Shown: piece after piece, positions 31,348 through 40,059 of the stretch
Layout of the letters: each line of letters starts with the position of its first letter
How positions within the stretch are numbered: position 1 is the first letter of the stretch
NCBI RefSeq assembly: GCF_900103605.1
Contig: NZ_FNHY01000015.1
Coordinates: forward strand, 1 to 54,566
Source: Psychrobacillus sp. OK028
Lineage (GTDB): Bacteria; Bacillota; Bacilli; Bacillales_A; Planococcaceae
DNA length: 54,566 bases
Direction: 5' to 3'
Made by a program: the position numbers and the translations under genes
The notes under the pieces: model-generated
What the model was told of the DNA's origin: nothing
The model's input: only the letters and a program-made list of their open reading frames with translations
Databases searched by the model: none

Positions 31348-32691
31348 ATGAGTGAAGAATCTGTATTTTTTAGTCGTGCGCTGACCGAATTGACCTTATC
31401 GTTTCATATTATTTACGCAACAATTGGTGTTGGTATTCCACTAATGATAATGATTGCCCAGTGGGTAGGTATTAAAAAGAATGATGAACATTACATATTA
31501 TTAGCTCGTAGGTGGGCAAGAGGGTTCGTGATTACTGTAGCGGTAGGAGTAGTGACCGGGACTGCGATTGGTTTGCAGCTTTCCTTACTCTGGCCGAACT
31601 TTATGGAACTAGCAGGAAATATTATTGCGCTTCCACTATTCTTGGAGACATTTGCTTTCTTTTTTGAAGCAATTTTCCTTGGCATTTACCTATACACATG
31701 GGATCGATTTGAGAACCAAAAGAAACATCTCCTGTTACTTATTCCAGTGGCGGTTGGAGCATCATTTTCCGCCGTTTTTATCACAATCGTAAATGCGTTT
31801 ATGAATGCCCCTCAAGGGTTTGATGTGGTGGAAGGGGAGTTAGTGAATATTAGCCCACTACTAGCTATGTTCAATCCTGCGATGCCAACAAAGGTAGCGC
31901 ATGTAGTGGTAACTGCGTATATGACTTCTGCGTTTGTGTTAGCAGCAATTGCAGCATTCCGTTTGCTGAAGGGATCTAATCACATATATCACAAAAAAGC
32001 ATTATTTTTAACGATGAAGGTCGGTTTAGTATTTTCCATTGCTACTGCCATTATTGGAGATTTTTCAGGGAAATATTTGGCGGAATATCAACCTGAAAAA
32101 CTGGCTGCAGCTGAGTGGCATTTTGAAACAGTAGAAAATGCTCCACTAGTTTTATATGGGATTTTAGATGATGGAGAAGTGAAGTATGCAATAAAAGTAC
32201 CATTTGCACTGAGTATTTTAGCTCATGCTAATCCCACAGCAGAGGTGATTGGTTTAGATCAGTTTCCAGAGGATGAAATACCACCTTTATATATTCATTA
32301 CTTGTTCAATATTATGGTGACGATTGGTATGTCGTTGGTAGGACTTTCCGGACTATACTGGCTCGGTACAAAGCTTAGATGGACATTTGTTAATTCCAGG
32401 TGGTATCGCCTGCTCATTGTATTAGGTGGACCGGCATCCGTTATAGCAATAGAAACTGGATGGTGGCTAGCAGAAGTCGGTAGGCAGCCTTGGATTTTAA
32501 GAGGCCTCATGCGCGTAGAGGATGCTGCTACGACTAGTGGGCATGTAGACAAAATGCTCATTTTATTTGCAGGTCTTTACTTCATTTTAGGTGTTGGAAG
32601 CGTAGTAGTGCTGACTCGGATGTTTAGAAAAAATCCAGTTGAGCGTGAAATTGAAGATCGAAATGTGGAAAAAGGCGGTGATATTTTATGA
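31348..32691 (+). CDS. cydA: Cytochrome bd-type quinol oxidase subunit I
   Basis: CydA carries the b558, b595 and d hemes and the quinol site of cytochrome bd, a high-affinity terminal oxidase in the membrane. The 447-residue protein starts with RALTELTLSFHIIYATIG, where His20 corresponds to the heme ligand near residue 19 of E. coli CydA. Further on are GTAIGLQLSLLWPNF and the PTKVAHVVVTAYM helix with another heme His, and it ends with a C-terminal TSGHVDKMLILFAGLYF span. It is the short Q-loop form usual in Bacillales. A GATGGGGGAAG site precedes the ATG. It overlaps cydB by 4 bases. Confidence 0.95.
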   Translation: MSEESVFFSRALTELTLSFHIIYATIGVGIPLMIMIAQWVGIKKNDEHYILLARRWARGFVITVAVGVVTGTAIGLQLSLLWPNFMELAGNIIALPLFLETFAFFFEAIFLGIYLYTWDRFENQKKHLLLLIPVAVGASFSAVFITIVNAFMNAPQGFDVVEGELVNISPLLAMFNPAMPTKVAHVVVTAYMTSAFVLAAIAAFRLLKGSNHIYHKKALFLTMKVGLVFSIATAIIGDFSGKYLAEYQPEKLAAAEWHFETVENAPLVLYGILDDGEVKYAIKVPFALSILAHANPTAEVIGLDQFPEDEIPPLYIHYLFNIMVTIGMSLVGLSGLYWLGTKLRWTFVNSRWYRLLIVLGGPASVIAIETGWWLAEVGRQPWILRGLMRVEDAATTSGHVDKMLILFAGLYFILGVGSVVVLTRMFRKNPVEREIEDRNVEKGGDIL

Positions 32692-33713
32692 CATTAGAAA
32701 TTATTGGTGTTTTTGTATTATGGACGTTTCTATTTGGTTATTTGATAGTGGGATCTATTGACTTTGGCGCAGGCTTTTTTAACGCCTATAGTTTGCTCAC
32801 TGGAAGACAACGAATACTAACAAATATTATACAACGTTATTTATCACCAGTGTGGGAAGTGACGAATGTATTTCTTGTATTTTTCTTTGTCGGCATCGTA
32901 GGTTTTTTCCCAAAGACCGCATTTTATTTTGGAACTATTTTGCTAGTGCCCGCAAGTATTGCGATAATATTGCTCGCTATTCGGGGGTCGTATTATGCTT
33001 TTGAAACATATGGCTTTAAGGGGCATAAAGGATATGCATTTATGTACGGAATGGCTGGTTTTTTCACTCCTGCAGCGTTGTCCATCGTACTAACTATTTC
33101 AGAGGGTGGCTTCGTTAATATGGTCAATGGCTCACCTTCACTTGACTATGGAGCATTATTTAAAAGTCCACTCACCTGGTCAATAGTAGTACTAAGCCTT
33201 TCCTCTGTACTCTATATTTCAGCAGTATTTTTAACCTGGTATGCCAATAAAGCAGGTGATTTAGAAGCAACAAGGTTGATGAGAAAGTATGCGCTCATTT
33301 GGGCACTTCCAACTATTATTACAGCGGGTGGAATTATGGTAGAGCTACGTTCTCATAATACAGAGCATTATGAAAATATGGTTGATATTTGGTGGGCATT
33401 TGCATTGTCGTTATTGCTCTTTATCGGTTCGGTATGGTTACTATGGGCGAAACGAAGTTACGGATTGGCATTTGGTTTATTGGCAGGTCAATTTCTAATA
33501 GCATTTTTTGCCTACGGATTTTCGCATCTTCCATACTTACTCTATCCTTACTTAACGATTTATGACAGCTTTACAAATGAAGCAATGGCTATCGCTCTCA
33601 TAATCGCTTTCATAGCTGGGCTTGCTCTGTTAATCCCATCGTTGTATTTATTGTTAAGGTTGTTCTTGTTCAATAAAGATTATGTACGTGGAAACAAAAA
33701 GAATCACGCATAA
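32688..33713 (+). CDS. cydB: Cytochrome bd-type quinol oxidase subunit II
   Basis: CydB is the structural membrane partner of CydA. It is 341 residues with about eight to nine membrane spans. The start reads TLEIIGVFVLWTFLFGYLIV and GSIDFGAGFFNAY, the family signature; SPVWEVTNVFLVFFFVGIVG follows. The ATG overlaps the end of cydA, giving coupled translation. A GGAGGAG ribosome site for the next small gene follows immediately after its stop. Confidence 0.95.
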   Translation: MTLEIIGVFVLWTFLFGYLIVGSIDFGAGFFNAYSLLTGRQRILTNIIQRYLSPVWEVTNVFLVFFFVGIVGFFPKTAFYFGTILLVPASIAIILLAIRGSYYAFETYGFKGHKGYAFMYGMAGFFTPAALSIVLTISEGGFVNMVNGSPSLDYGALFKSPLTWSIVVLSLSSVLYISAVFLTWYANKAGDLEATRLMRKYALIWALPTIITAGGIMVELRSHNTEHYENMVDIWWAFALSLLLFIGSVWLLWAKRSYGLAFGLLAGQFLIAFFAYGFSHLPYLLYPYLTIYDSFTNEAMAIALIIAFIAGLALLIPSLYLLLRLFLFNKDYVRGNKKNHA

Positions 33714-33726
33714 GGAGGAGCAAACT

Positions 33727-33831
33727 ATGACAGAATTTTTGATGTTTTATGCACCATTCATCGTATTAATCGGCTCCATTATCGTAGCCTTTTGGGCTGC
33801 TTCTAAAGACGGAGCAGTGAAGGAGGAATAA
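33727..33831 (+). CDS. cydS: Cytochrome bd small subunit CydS
   Basis: This gene encodes 34 residues: MTEFLMFYAP, one hydrophobic span (about residues 5-24) and the tail AFWAASKDGAVKEE. Length, the single helix, the xFLxxYAP start and the AFWxxxKD end closely resemble CydS, the third subunit seen in the Geobacillus cytochrome bd structure, where it stabilises CydA near heme b558. It begins 13 bases after cydB behind AAGGAGGAG. It is too short for standard gene callers. Confidence 0.85.
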   Translation: MTEFLMFYAPFIVLIGSIIVAFWAASKDGAVKEE

Positions 33832-33913
33832 ATGCAAGTGACCTCGATCGTACAGATTGGGGTCATTTTTTATATTATTAGTTTGATGAGCTAGTATGAG
33901 ATGATTAAGATAA

Positions 33914-34060
33914 TCCTTAAAAGATCTAAAATAGCCCATAGAAGATCGTAAATAGCCTATAAATCTAGATATCACCCATAAAAATCGGATTTAGCCCTTA
34001 AATTATTGAAATAGCCCATAACACATGGAATATAGCCCATAAATTTTTTATCAGCCTATA
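33914..34060 (-). repeat. Phased repeat array, word GGGCTAT (minus strand), about 20-bp period
   Basis: On the plus strand ATAGCCCATA or variants occur at 33934, 33955, 33974, 33994, 34014, 34035 and 34054 (position of GCC), with a weaker one at 33914; steps are 19-21 bases. It is the same word as in the 479-629 array, read on the other strand. It fills the gap between cydS and the nucleotidase gene. Confidence 0.85.
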
Positions 34061-34128
34061 AAAGGTATTCCAGTTTAATAATTAACTGAATCTGTTACAA
34101 TTACAGAGGTAGGGAAGGGGCAATTTAG

Positions 34129-34836
34129 ATGAAATATGATGTACTAATATTTGATTTGGATGATACATTACTCGACTTTGGAATGACTGAACAAAATGCA
34201 TTCCGTCTTTTATTTGAAGAGTATGGATTGCCGAATGGTTTAAATGATTATCTGGGGACCTATAAAGCCATTAGTAAGATTTTGTGGGATGACCTAGAGA
34301 ATGGACGCACAACCTTATCAGAGTTGAAAGTCGAGCGTTTTAAACGATTATTTATAGAACTGGCGTTAGAAATAGATCCGGTAATTTTCGGACAGAAGTA
34401 CATAGAAAATTTAGGAAAAGAAGTTCATATGATTGAAGGTGTGGAGGAAATGTTCGCTAGCTTAAAGGATTTCCGGATTGCACTCCTTACAAATGGATTT
34501 AAAGATGCACAGCATAATCGAGTAAATGGATCGGCATTAAAAAATCTTTTTGAAATCATTATTACTTCAGAAGAAACAGGCTTTCAAAAACCGCAAAAAG
34601 AAATTTTTGCATACGCCTTCGAAAAACTACAAATTTCTGATCCAGCTCGTGTATTAATGATTGGTGATTCACTTACATCAGATATTCAAGGTGGCAATAA
34701 TTTCGGAATTGATACTTGCTGGTTTAATCCAACAAGAAAGCTAAACAAAACAGATATCCAGCCTACATTTGAAATTCATACATGGAATAAGTTAGCGGAA
34801 ATTTTAAAAAAACAACCAATAACAGTAAACGCATAA
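34129..34836 (+). CDS. yfnB: YjjG/YfnB-type HAD nucleotidase
   Basis: This 235-residue HAD-superfamily hydrolase resembles the noncanonical pyrimidine nucleotidase YjjG (YfnB in B. subtilis), which removes phosphate from aberrant nucleoside monophosphates. Motif I is IFDLDDTLLDF (residues 7-17, nucleophile Asp9), motif II is LLTNG (Thr), and motifs III-IV are TSEETGFQKPQKEIF (Lys) and MIGDSLTSDIQGG. The helical cap lies between residues 20 and 90. GGGAAGGGGC precedes the ATG. It is monocistronic with its own terminator. The exact substrate is inferred from the family. Confidence 0.85.
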   Translation: MKYDVLIFDLDDTLLDFGMTEQNAFRLLFEEYGLPNGLNDYLGTYKAISKILWDDLENGRTTLSELKVERFKRLFIELALEIDPVIFGQKYIENLGKEVHMIEGVEEMFASLKDFRIALLTNGFKDAQHNRVNGSALKNLFEIIITSEETGFQKPQKEIFAYAFEKLQISDPARVLMIGDSLTSDIQGGNNFGIDTCWFNPTRKLNKTDIQPTFEIHTWNKLAEILKKQPITVNA

Positions 34837-34879
34837 CATGTAAGGCAGTGAGGAACGTAGAAGAACTGAAAAATATATG

Positions 34880-34919
34880 ATAATGCGTACAGGTCAGCAG
34901 ACTTGTACGCATTCTTTTT
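34880..34919 (+). terminator. Intrinsic terminator after the nucleotidase gene
   Basis: AATGCGTACA / TGTACGCATT stem with a 12-base loop, then CTTTTTGG. A TATAAT-like -10 for rlmCD follows directly. Confidence 0.85.
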
Positions 34920-34958
34920 GGTATAATGAAGCAATCATAACTAGAACGGAGATTTACA

Positions 34959-36320
34959 TTGAATACACCAGTACAAAAAAATGATCAGTTAACAGTCTAT
35001 ATTGAAGATTTAACACATGACGGGGCAGGAGTGGCAAAGGTCGACGGCTACCCATTATTTATCGCAGGAGGTTTGCCGAACGAAACGGTGGAAGTCCATG
35101 TGCTCAAAACGTTAAAAAACTATGGCTTTGCCAAATTAAAGAATATCGTGGAGCCTTCACCATTTCGTGTAGAAGCACCGTGCCCAGTATTTTACGAATG
35201 CGGAGGCTGCCAGCTTCAGCATATGACATATGAAGGCCAGCTTGCATGGAAAGAAAATATGGTTCGCAATGTCATGAAACGTATAGGGAAAATAGATGCG
35301 CCAGTACTACCAGTAAAAGGTATGGACAAGCCATGGGAATACCGCAACAAATCTCAAATTCCATTCGATTTAGAAAATGGTCAAGTAATCGCCGGATTCT
35401 ATCAAGCTAAATCTCATCGTATTGCAGATACGAATACATGTTTAATACAAACAGATGAAGCAGATCGCTTACTACGAGCGGTAAAAGAAAATGCATTGAA
35501 GTTAGATTTAATCCCATATAATGAAGAAACGAAAAAAGGGCAGCTTCGTCACTTAGTAGTTCGCAAGGGTCGAGCAACTGGTGAAGTGATGGTTGTTCTT
35601 ATAACGAAACATGCAAAATTATCGAAGCAAGAAGAAGTTATTCAGTTTATCCGTGAAGTAGAGCCGAATGTTAAATCGATTGTTCATAATGTGAATAACC
35701 GAAACACAAATGTGATTTTTGGTAATGAAACAAATGTCATCTGGGGGAAACCAGTGATAGAGGATTTAATCGGAGACGTACGTTTTGAAATTTCCGCTCG
35801 CTCCTTCTATCAAGTAAATCCTGAACAAACAGAAGTTTTATATAAACAAGCACTGGATTATGCACAACTAACAGGTGAAGAAACCGTAATCGATGCTTAC
35901 TGCGGAATCGGTACGATTTCTTTATTCTTAGCTCAAAAAGCAAAACAAGTGCTCGGGGTAGAAATCGTTCCGCAAGCAATTGAAGATGCGAAAAGAAATG
36001 CAGAGCTCAATGGATTTACAAACACTTACTTTGAAGCGGGACCTGCGGAGGAAGTAATTCCGAAATGGTATAAAGAAGGAAAGCAGGCAGATGTTCTAGT
36101 AGTCGATCCACCAAGAAAAGGCTGCGACGAAGTACTACTAGCAACGATTATCGAACAACGTCCAGAACGTGTCGTGTACGTATCTTGTAATCCAGCAACG
36201 CTTGCCCGTGATTTGAGAATTTTAGAAGATGGCGGATACAAAACGAAGGAAGTTCAACCAGTGGATATGTTCCCTCAGACCACCCATTGTGAAGCGGTCG
36301 CTTGGTTGGAGTTATCATAA
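34959..36320 (+). CDS. rlmCD: 23S rRNA (uracil-5)-methyltransferase RlmCD
   Basis: RlmCD (YefA) methylates two uridines of 23S rRNA in Gram-positive bacteria using SAM. The 453-residue protein has an N-terminal TRAM domain ([20 protein letters not shown]), an Fe-S cluster motif [14 protein letters not shown], the SAM site [25 protein letters not shown] and the catalytic Cys in [14 protein letters not shown]. The start is TTG at 34959 with CGGAG 7 bases upstream. The last 12 codons and the terminator are duplicated downstream at 39073, suggesting this 3' end served as an insertion site. The gene itself is intact. Confidence 0.94.
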   Translation: MNTPVQKNDQLTVYIEDLTHDGAGVAKVDGYPLFIAGGLPNETVEVHVLKTLKNYGFAKLKNIVEPSPFRVEAPCPVFYECGGCQLQHMTYEGQLAWKENMVRNVMKRIGKIDAPVLPVKGMDKPWEYRNKSQIPFDLENGQVIAGFYQAKSHRIADTNTCLIQTDEADRLLRAVKENALKLDLIPYNEETKKGQLRHLVVRKGRATGEVMVVLITKHAKLSKQEEVIQFIREVEPNVKSIVHNVNNRNTNVIFGNETNVIWGKPVIEDLIGDVRFEISARSFYQVNPEQTEVLYKQALDYAQLTGEETVIDAYCGIGTISLFLAQKAKQVLGVEIVPQAIEDAKRNAELNGFTNTYFEAGPAEEVIPKWYKEGKQADVLVVDPPRKGCDEVLLATIIEQRPERVVYVSCNPATLARDLRILEDGGYKTKEVQPVDMFPQTTHCEAVAWLELS

Positions 36321-36338
36321 TTACAATTAAAAGAACGA
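36285..36338 (+). repeat. att-like 54-bp direct repeat, copy 1 (rlmCD 3' end)
   Basis: The 54 bases from CATTGTGAAGCGG to AAAAGAACGA cover the last codons of rlmCD, its stop and part of its terminator. They are repeated without a mismatch at 39073-39126. Diverged partial copies lie at 41252-41282 and 44741-44770. Confidence 0.85.
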
Positions 36339-36366
36339 ATTTCCGATAGTGGAATTCGTTTTTTTA
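36329..36366 (+). terminator. Terminator of rlmCD
   Basis: AACGAATTTCC / GGAATTCGTT with a GATAGT loop, then seven T. Relatives of this hairpin lie at 39116-39155 and 41573-41614. Confidence 0.85.
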
Positions 36367-36533
36367 TGATGTTCGGGTGCCACTAATTTAGAACAAGAAA
36401 TTATCTGCCAAGGCCCCAAGAGAATTATAAATAGGGTAGTTTCATGTGTTTTAGGTAGTTGATTTATTTTTAGATAATAGGGTATAGATGAACGATTGGT
36501 AATAATACATTAATGCACAGAAAGGATAGTAAA

Positions 36534-38816
36534 ATGTTGGAAAGAAAAGATGAAATAATCTTAAGAGGGCTTAAAGAAAACAATCTAAAAAGTATAGATT
36601 TAAACATACCTAAAGAAAAAATCATCGTATTTACTGGTCTTTCAGGATCAGGTAAAAGCTCAGTTGTTTTTGATACGTTAGCAACAGAAAGCAGAAGACA
36701 AATGACTTTGAACTATCCTCTCTATGTCAGAAATCAAATGCCGAGGTACGAAAGACCGCACGCCGATCTTATGCAAAATTTAAGTCCGGTCATAGTTGTA
36801 GAGCAAAGACCTATTGGAGGCAATTCCCGTTCAACAGTAGGCACCTATATGGATATAGATCCACTAATTAGACTTTTGTTTTCCAGGATAGGACAACCAC
36901 CGATTGGTTCTGCTAACGATTTTTCAAGTCAAAGTTCCTTTGGTAGATGTCCGGAATGTAGTGGATTTGGGGAAGTGATTGCACCCGATGTAAATAAGTT
37001 GGTTGATTTCGATAACTCACTTCGGGAATATGCTGTTAAATTTAAACCTTTATCGCCTTCAGGTTGGCAAGGAAATTGGATGATGACCTGCGGATTATTT
37101 GATCCGGATAAACCATTAAAGGACTACTCAGAAGAAGACCTCCATCTGTTTTTGTATGGTCCCCCGGAAGGTGAAAGAGCTTATGCGCCGTTTCACACAA
37201 AAAATGGACCGCACAATGCAGAGTGGGATGGGTTATTGCCTAGATTTACGCGCGTTTATATCAATAGAGATATCTCAAAACTAAAACAAATATCCCAAGA
37301 TGATGTATTAGCAGTATCAACCCATTCATTATGTCCAACATGCCAAGGGTCAGGTCTAAATCCAAAGGTTTTAGAATGCAGAATAAATGGCTTAAATATC
37401 GCAGAATATGATCAATTAGAGCTTCCGGAAATACTTGAAGAACTAAAGAAAATAAAAGAACCTATGGGAGAATCGATAGCTAAACAAGCAATCCCCTATA
37501 TAAAGCAATTAGTCGACATGGGATTAGGGTATTTGAGTCTGACAAGAAAAATGGGGACCCTTTCCGGTGGTGAAGCTCAACGCGTAAAAATTGCCCGTCA
37601 TTTAGGGAGCAGTTTAAATAATATTACCTACATTTTTGATGAACCAAGTGCAGGGCTCCATCCAGAAGAAGTGAATATGTTAATTCAAATGCTAAAAAGG
37701 ATAAAACAGCAACATAATACCGTGATTGTAATCGAACACAATCTATCGGTAATAAAAGTAGCTGATGAAATAATAGAGATGGGTCCAGGTGCAGGTGTGA
37801 ATGGAGGAGAAGTTGTCTATCAAGGGCACTTACAAGGATTAAAATACTCTCCGACTGCAAACGCCTTAAAGCATAAACTAAAAATAAACAAAACCACAAG
37901 AGATAGTAAAGATTATTTTACAATAAGAGGTGCTAAGAACAACAACTTGAAAGATGTGCATGTTGATATACCTAAAGAAGTCTTAGTCTCTGTTTGTGGG
38001 GTTTCGGGTTCAGGCAAAAGCTCCTTAATATTGGAAGCCTTCAAGGAGAGATATCCAGAGTCCATAACGGTAGATCAAGGTATTATCGGAACTTCTAACC
38101 GTTCCACCATGGCTACATACATGGGAATAATGGATGACATTCGCGCAGCATTTGCAAAAGCAACTAAACAACCTATAGGATTGTTCAGTTTTAACTCTTT
38201 AGGAGCATGTCCTGTCTGTAAAGGAAAAGGAGTTCTTACACCAGAGGTAGCATTTGCAGATCCAGTAACAATTCCATGTGAAGCATGCGGTGGAACGAGA
38301 TACTCAGACGAAGCACTGTCATATCGATATCAGGATAAAAATATAATTGAGATATTGCGATTAACAATAGATGAAGCTGCTGATTATTTTACACAGCAAA
38401 AAATCCTAAAAAGAGTGAATACGCTAAAGAACGTAGGGTTAGGGTACTTGACCTTAGGACAGACGACAAGTTCTTTGAGCGGAGGAGAAATCCAACGTCT
38501 AAAACTCGCAAGCCAATTACAAAAGGAAGGTCAAATCTACCTGTTAGACGAACCATCTTTAGGATTACACGCAGAAGATAATGAGAAACTTCTGGAAGTA
38601 TTTCAGAAGCTAGTAAACAGAGGCAACTCTGTCATAGTAATCGAGCACAATTTAGACTTTATAGCGGCGAGCGATTGGATAATAGAAATGGGTCCGGGAG
38701 GAGGAAAAAAAGGCGGTGGGCGAATTATTTTCGAAGGTGCACCAGAAGAAATGCTAAATGCAGAGACAGTGACTGCGAAATGGTTAAAGGATGGAGTTAG
38801 ACAAGACCTCGCTTAA
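36534..38816 (+). CDS. Short UvrA-like ABC ATPase (UvrA2/DrrC type)
   Basis: This 760-residue protein has two ABC ATPase halves like excinuclease subunit UvrA. Walker A motifs are GLSGSGKSS (35-43) and GVSGSGKSS, the signatures are LSGGEAQRVKIA and LSGGEIQRLKLA, and the Walker B motifs are IFDEPSAGLHP and LLDEPSLGLHA. Zinc-type pairs CPECSG, CPTCQGSG, CPVCKGKG and CEACGG are present. It is about 180 residues shorter than true UvrA (~940), with room missing for the UvrB-binding insertion. Such short forms (UvrA2, DrrC) are linked to drug tolerance and are often horizontally acquired. The ATG at 36534 follows GAAAGGATAG; an upstream ATG at 36513 lacks a good site. It lies between the 54-bp att-like repeats. 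Confidence 0.88.
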   Translation: MLERKDEIILRGLKENNLKSIDLNIPKEKIIVFTGLSGSGKSSVVFDTLATESRRQMTLNYPLYVRNQMPRYERPHADLMQNLSPVIVVEQRPIGGNSRSTVGTYMDIDPLIRLLFSRIGQPPIGSANDFSSQSSFGRCPECSGFGEVIAPDVNKLVDFDNSLREYAVKFKPLSPSGWQGNWMMTCGLFDPDKPLKDYSEEDLHLFLYGPPEGERAYAPFHTKNGPHNAEWDGLLPRFTRVYINRDISKLKQISQDDVLAVSTHSLCPTCQGSGLNPKVLECRINGLNIAEYDQLELPEILEELKKIKEPMGESIAKQAIPYIKQLVDMGLGYLSLTRKMGTLSGGEAQRVKIARHLGSSLNNITYIFDEPSAGLHPEEVNMLIQMLKRIKQQHNTVIVIEHNLSVIKVADEIIEMGPGAGVNGGEVVYQGHLQGLKYSPTANALKHKLKINKTTRDSKDYFTIRGAKNNNLKDVHVDIPKEVLVSVCGVSGSGKSSLILEAFKERYPESITVDQGIIGTSNRSTMATYMGIMDDIRAAFAKATKQPIGLFSFNSLGACPVCKGKGVLTPEVAFADPVTIPCEACGGTRYSDEALSYRYQDKNIIEILRLTIDEAADYFTQQKILKRVNTLKNVGLGYLTLGQTTSSLSGGEIQRLKLASQLQKEGQIYLLDEPSLGLHAEDNEKLLEVFQKLVNRGNSVIVIEHNLDFIAASDWIIEMGPGGGKKGGGRIIFEGAPEEMLNAETVTAKWLKDGVRQDLA

Positions 38817-38944
38817 AGTGAGGAGTTATTATTTGAACCTTTCCTGTTTTAATCGAAGTGGATAGCAGTCTGTACACAGGTACTGTAGGTAGAAAGTATA
38901 CTGGTAAAGACTCAATTTCTGAAACATTTATCTAAAAGTAACTA

Positions 38945-39014
38945 TTTGTCAGAAACATTTACGGTAATTCAAACAATTGTTAGTGTTGTGGTTTTCATGT
39001 ATGTTTCTGACAAA
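38945..39014. repeat. 14-bp perfect inverted repeat near the end of the first inserted segment
   Basis: TTTGTCAGAAACAT (38945-38958) and ATGTTTCTGACAAA (39001-39014) are exact inverse copies separated by 42 bases. A third partial copy (TTTCTGAAACATTTA) lies just upstream near 38916. The pair lies 25 bases before the 37-bp block that precedes the second att-like copy. No gene is present in 38817-39298. Confidence 0.75.
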
Positions 39015-39035
39015 GGGAATAAAAGCCTTTTTATA

Positions 39036-39126
39036 AACCACCAACACCTTGTGTTGCCACATACACTTAGTACATTGTGAAGCGGTCGCTTGGTTGGAGT
39101 TATCATAATTACAATTAAAAGAACGA
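39036..39126 (+). repeat. att-like repeat copy 2 with conserved 37-bp flank
   Basis: Bases 39073-39126 are identical to the rlmCD 3' end at 36285-36338. The preceding ~37 bases (ACCACCAACACC then TTGCCACATACACTTAGTA) are not found in rlmCD but recur before copies 3 and 4. This is what one expects if the same kind of element end was left each time. Confidence 0.85.
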
Positions 39127-39155
39127 CTTCCGATTTTGGTGGAATTCGTTCTTTT
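39116..39155 (+). terminator. Duplicated rlmCD-type terminator
   Basis: AAAGAACGACTTCC / GGTGGAATTCGTTCTTTTTT, a variant of the terminator at 36329-36366. It now faces the convergent tetR-family gene. Confidence 0.75.
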
Positions 39156-39298
39156 TTGCTTGTTAAGGTGAGTGTATCTCCCAACTACATTTTAATAATG
39201 ACATATGAAATGACGTATGAATTGGCAAATGTTATTTTCTTTATTTAACAAGGTTTTAGTACTTTTATAAAATTGTATAGAAGAAAATTCAAAGTTTG

Positions 39299-39895
39299 TT
39301 AAGTGTCGAATTCTTTTATAGAAAACTCACTTGCAAAGGTATTAAAAATACCTATGAGACGTTCTGTCATTTCACTGGGTGTTACATCAAAGTCCTGCGC
39401 AATCCAGTCCATTATTAACCCCGCCGTACCATAGGCCATATATCGTTTTTGGGAGTGATCATCAACCGTAGATACTCCGTATTGAATATCAAATTTATTC
39501 TTCAGTAAAATAAAAATAGCTTCAGGCAATTGCTGGTGAATGTGGGGTAATGTATCTTCTAAAAGTAATAATTTGAAGTAATCACGATGATCGTATATGT
39601 AATACAACAACTCGAAGGAGTTTGTTGTCAACTCATTTACTTTCACCCGACTATCATTTTGGTATTTGGACATGCTGTAATACTGAATAGCTTCAAACAT
39701 CTCATCCATTAACTCTTCAACAAGCTCATATATGTTTTGATAATATACATAATAGGTTGTTCGATTATATTGTGCATAATCAACAATGTCCTTCACCGTA
39801 ACAGCATTAAATCCCTTCTTATGTACCATTTCAATAAATGCTTTTTTTAAGAAATTTTTTGTCCGCATCGCTTGGTTGGAATTGGATTTCATCAT
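39299..39895 (-). CDS. TetR-family transcriptional regulator
   Basis: This 198-residue TetR-family repressor is predicted to control the divergent dehydrogenase gene. Its helix-turn-helix is VTVKDIVDYAQYNRTTYYVYY at about residues 32-52. The C-terminal part (YDHRDYFKLLLLEDTL and later) fits the TetR_C_7 type found in DhaS-like regulators. The inducer is unknown. The 164-bp gap to the dehydrogenase contains the partial palindrome TGTTGGTTTCCTCAACA near 39923-39939, a possible operator. It lies in the accretion zone between att-like copies 2 and 3. Confidence 0.87.
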   Translation of the reverse strand: MMKSNSNQAMRTKNFLKKAFIEMVHKKGFNAVTVKDIVDYAQYNRTTYYVYYQNIYELVEELMDEMFEAIQYYSMSKYQNDSRVKVNELTTNSFELLYYIYDHRDYFKLLLLEDTLPHIHQQLPEAIFILLKNKFDIQYGVSTVDDHSQKRYMAYGTAGLIMDWIAQDFDVTPSEMTERLIGIFNTFASEFSIKEFDT

Positions 39896-40059
39896 ATTCC
39901 TCTCCTATTAGACAGATTTGATGAAAGTGTTGGTTTCCTCAACATTATAGCAAATATTAAGGATGGTTTACAGAAAGAGAAACCAGGTAAAATATTAATG
40001 AAGCTAAATTTATTAGCGGGGTTGCAAAAATTAGATTTGAACAATTAGGAGGAGATAGT

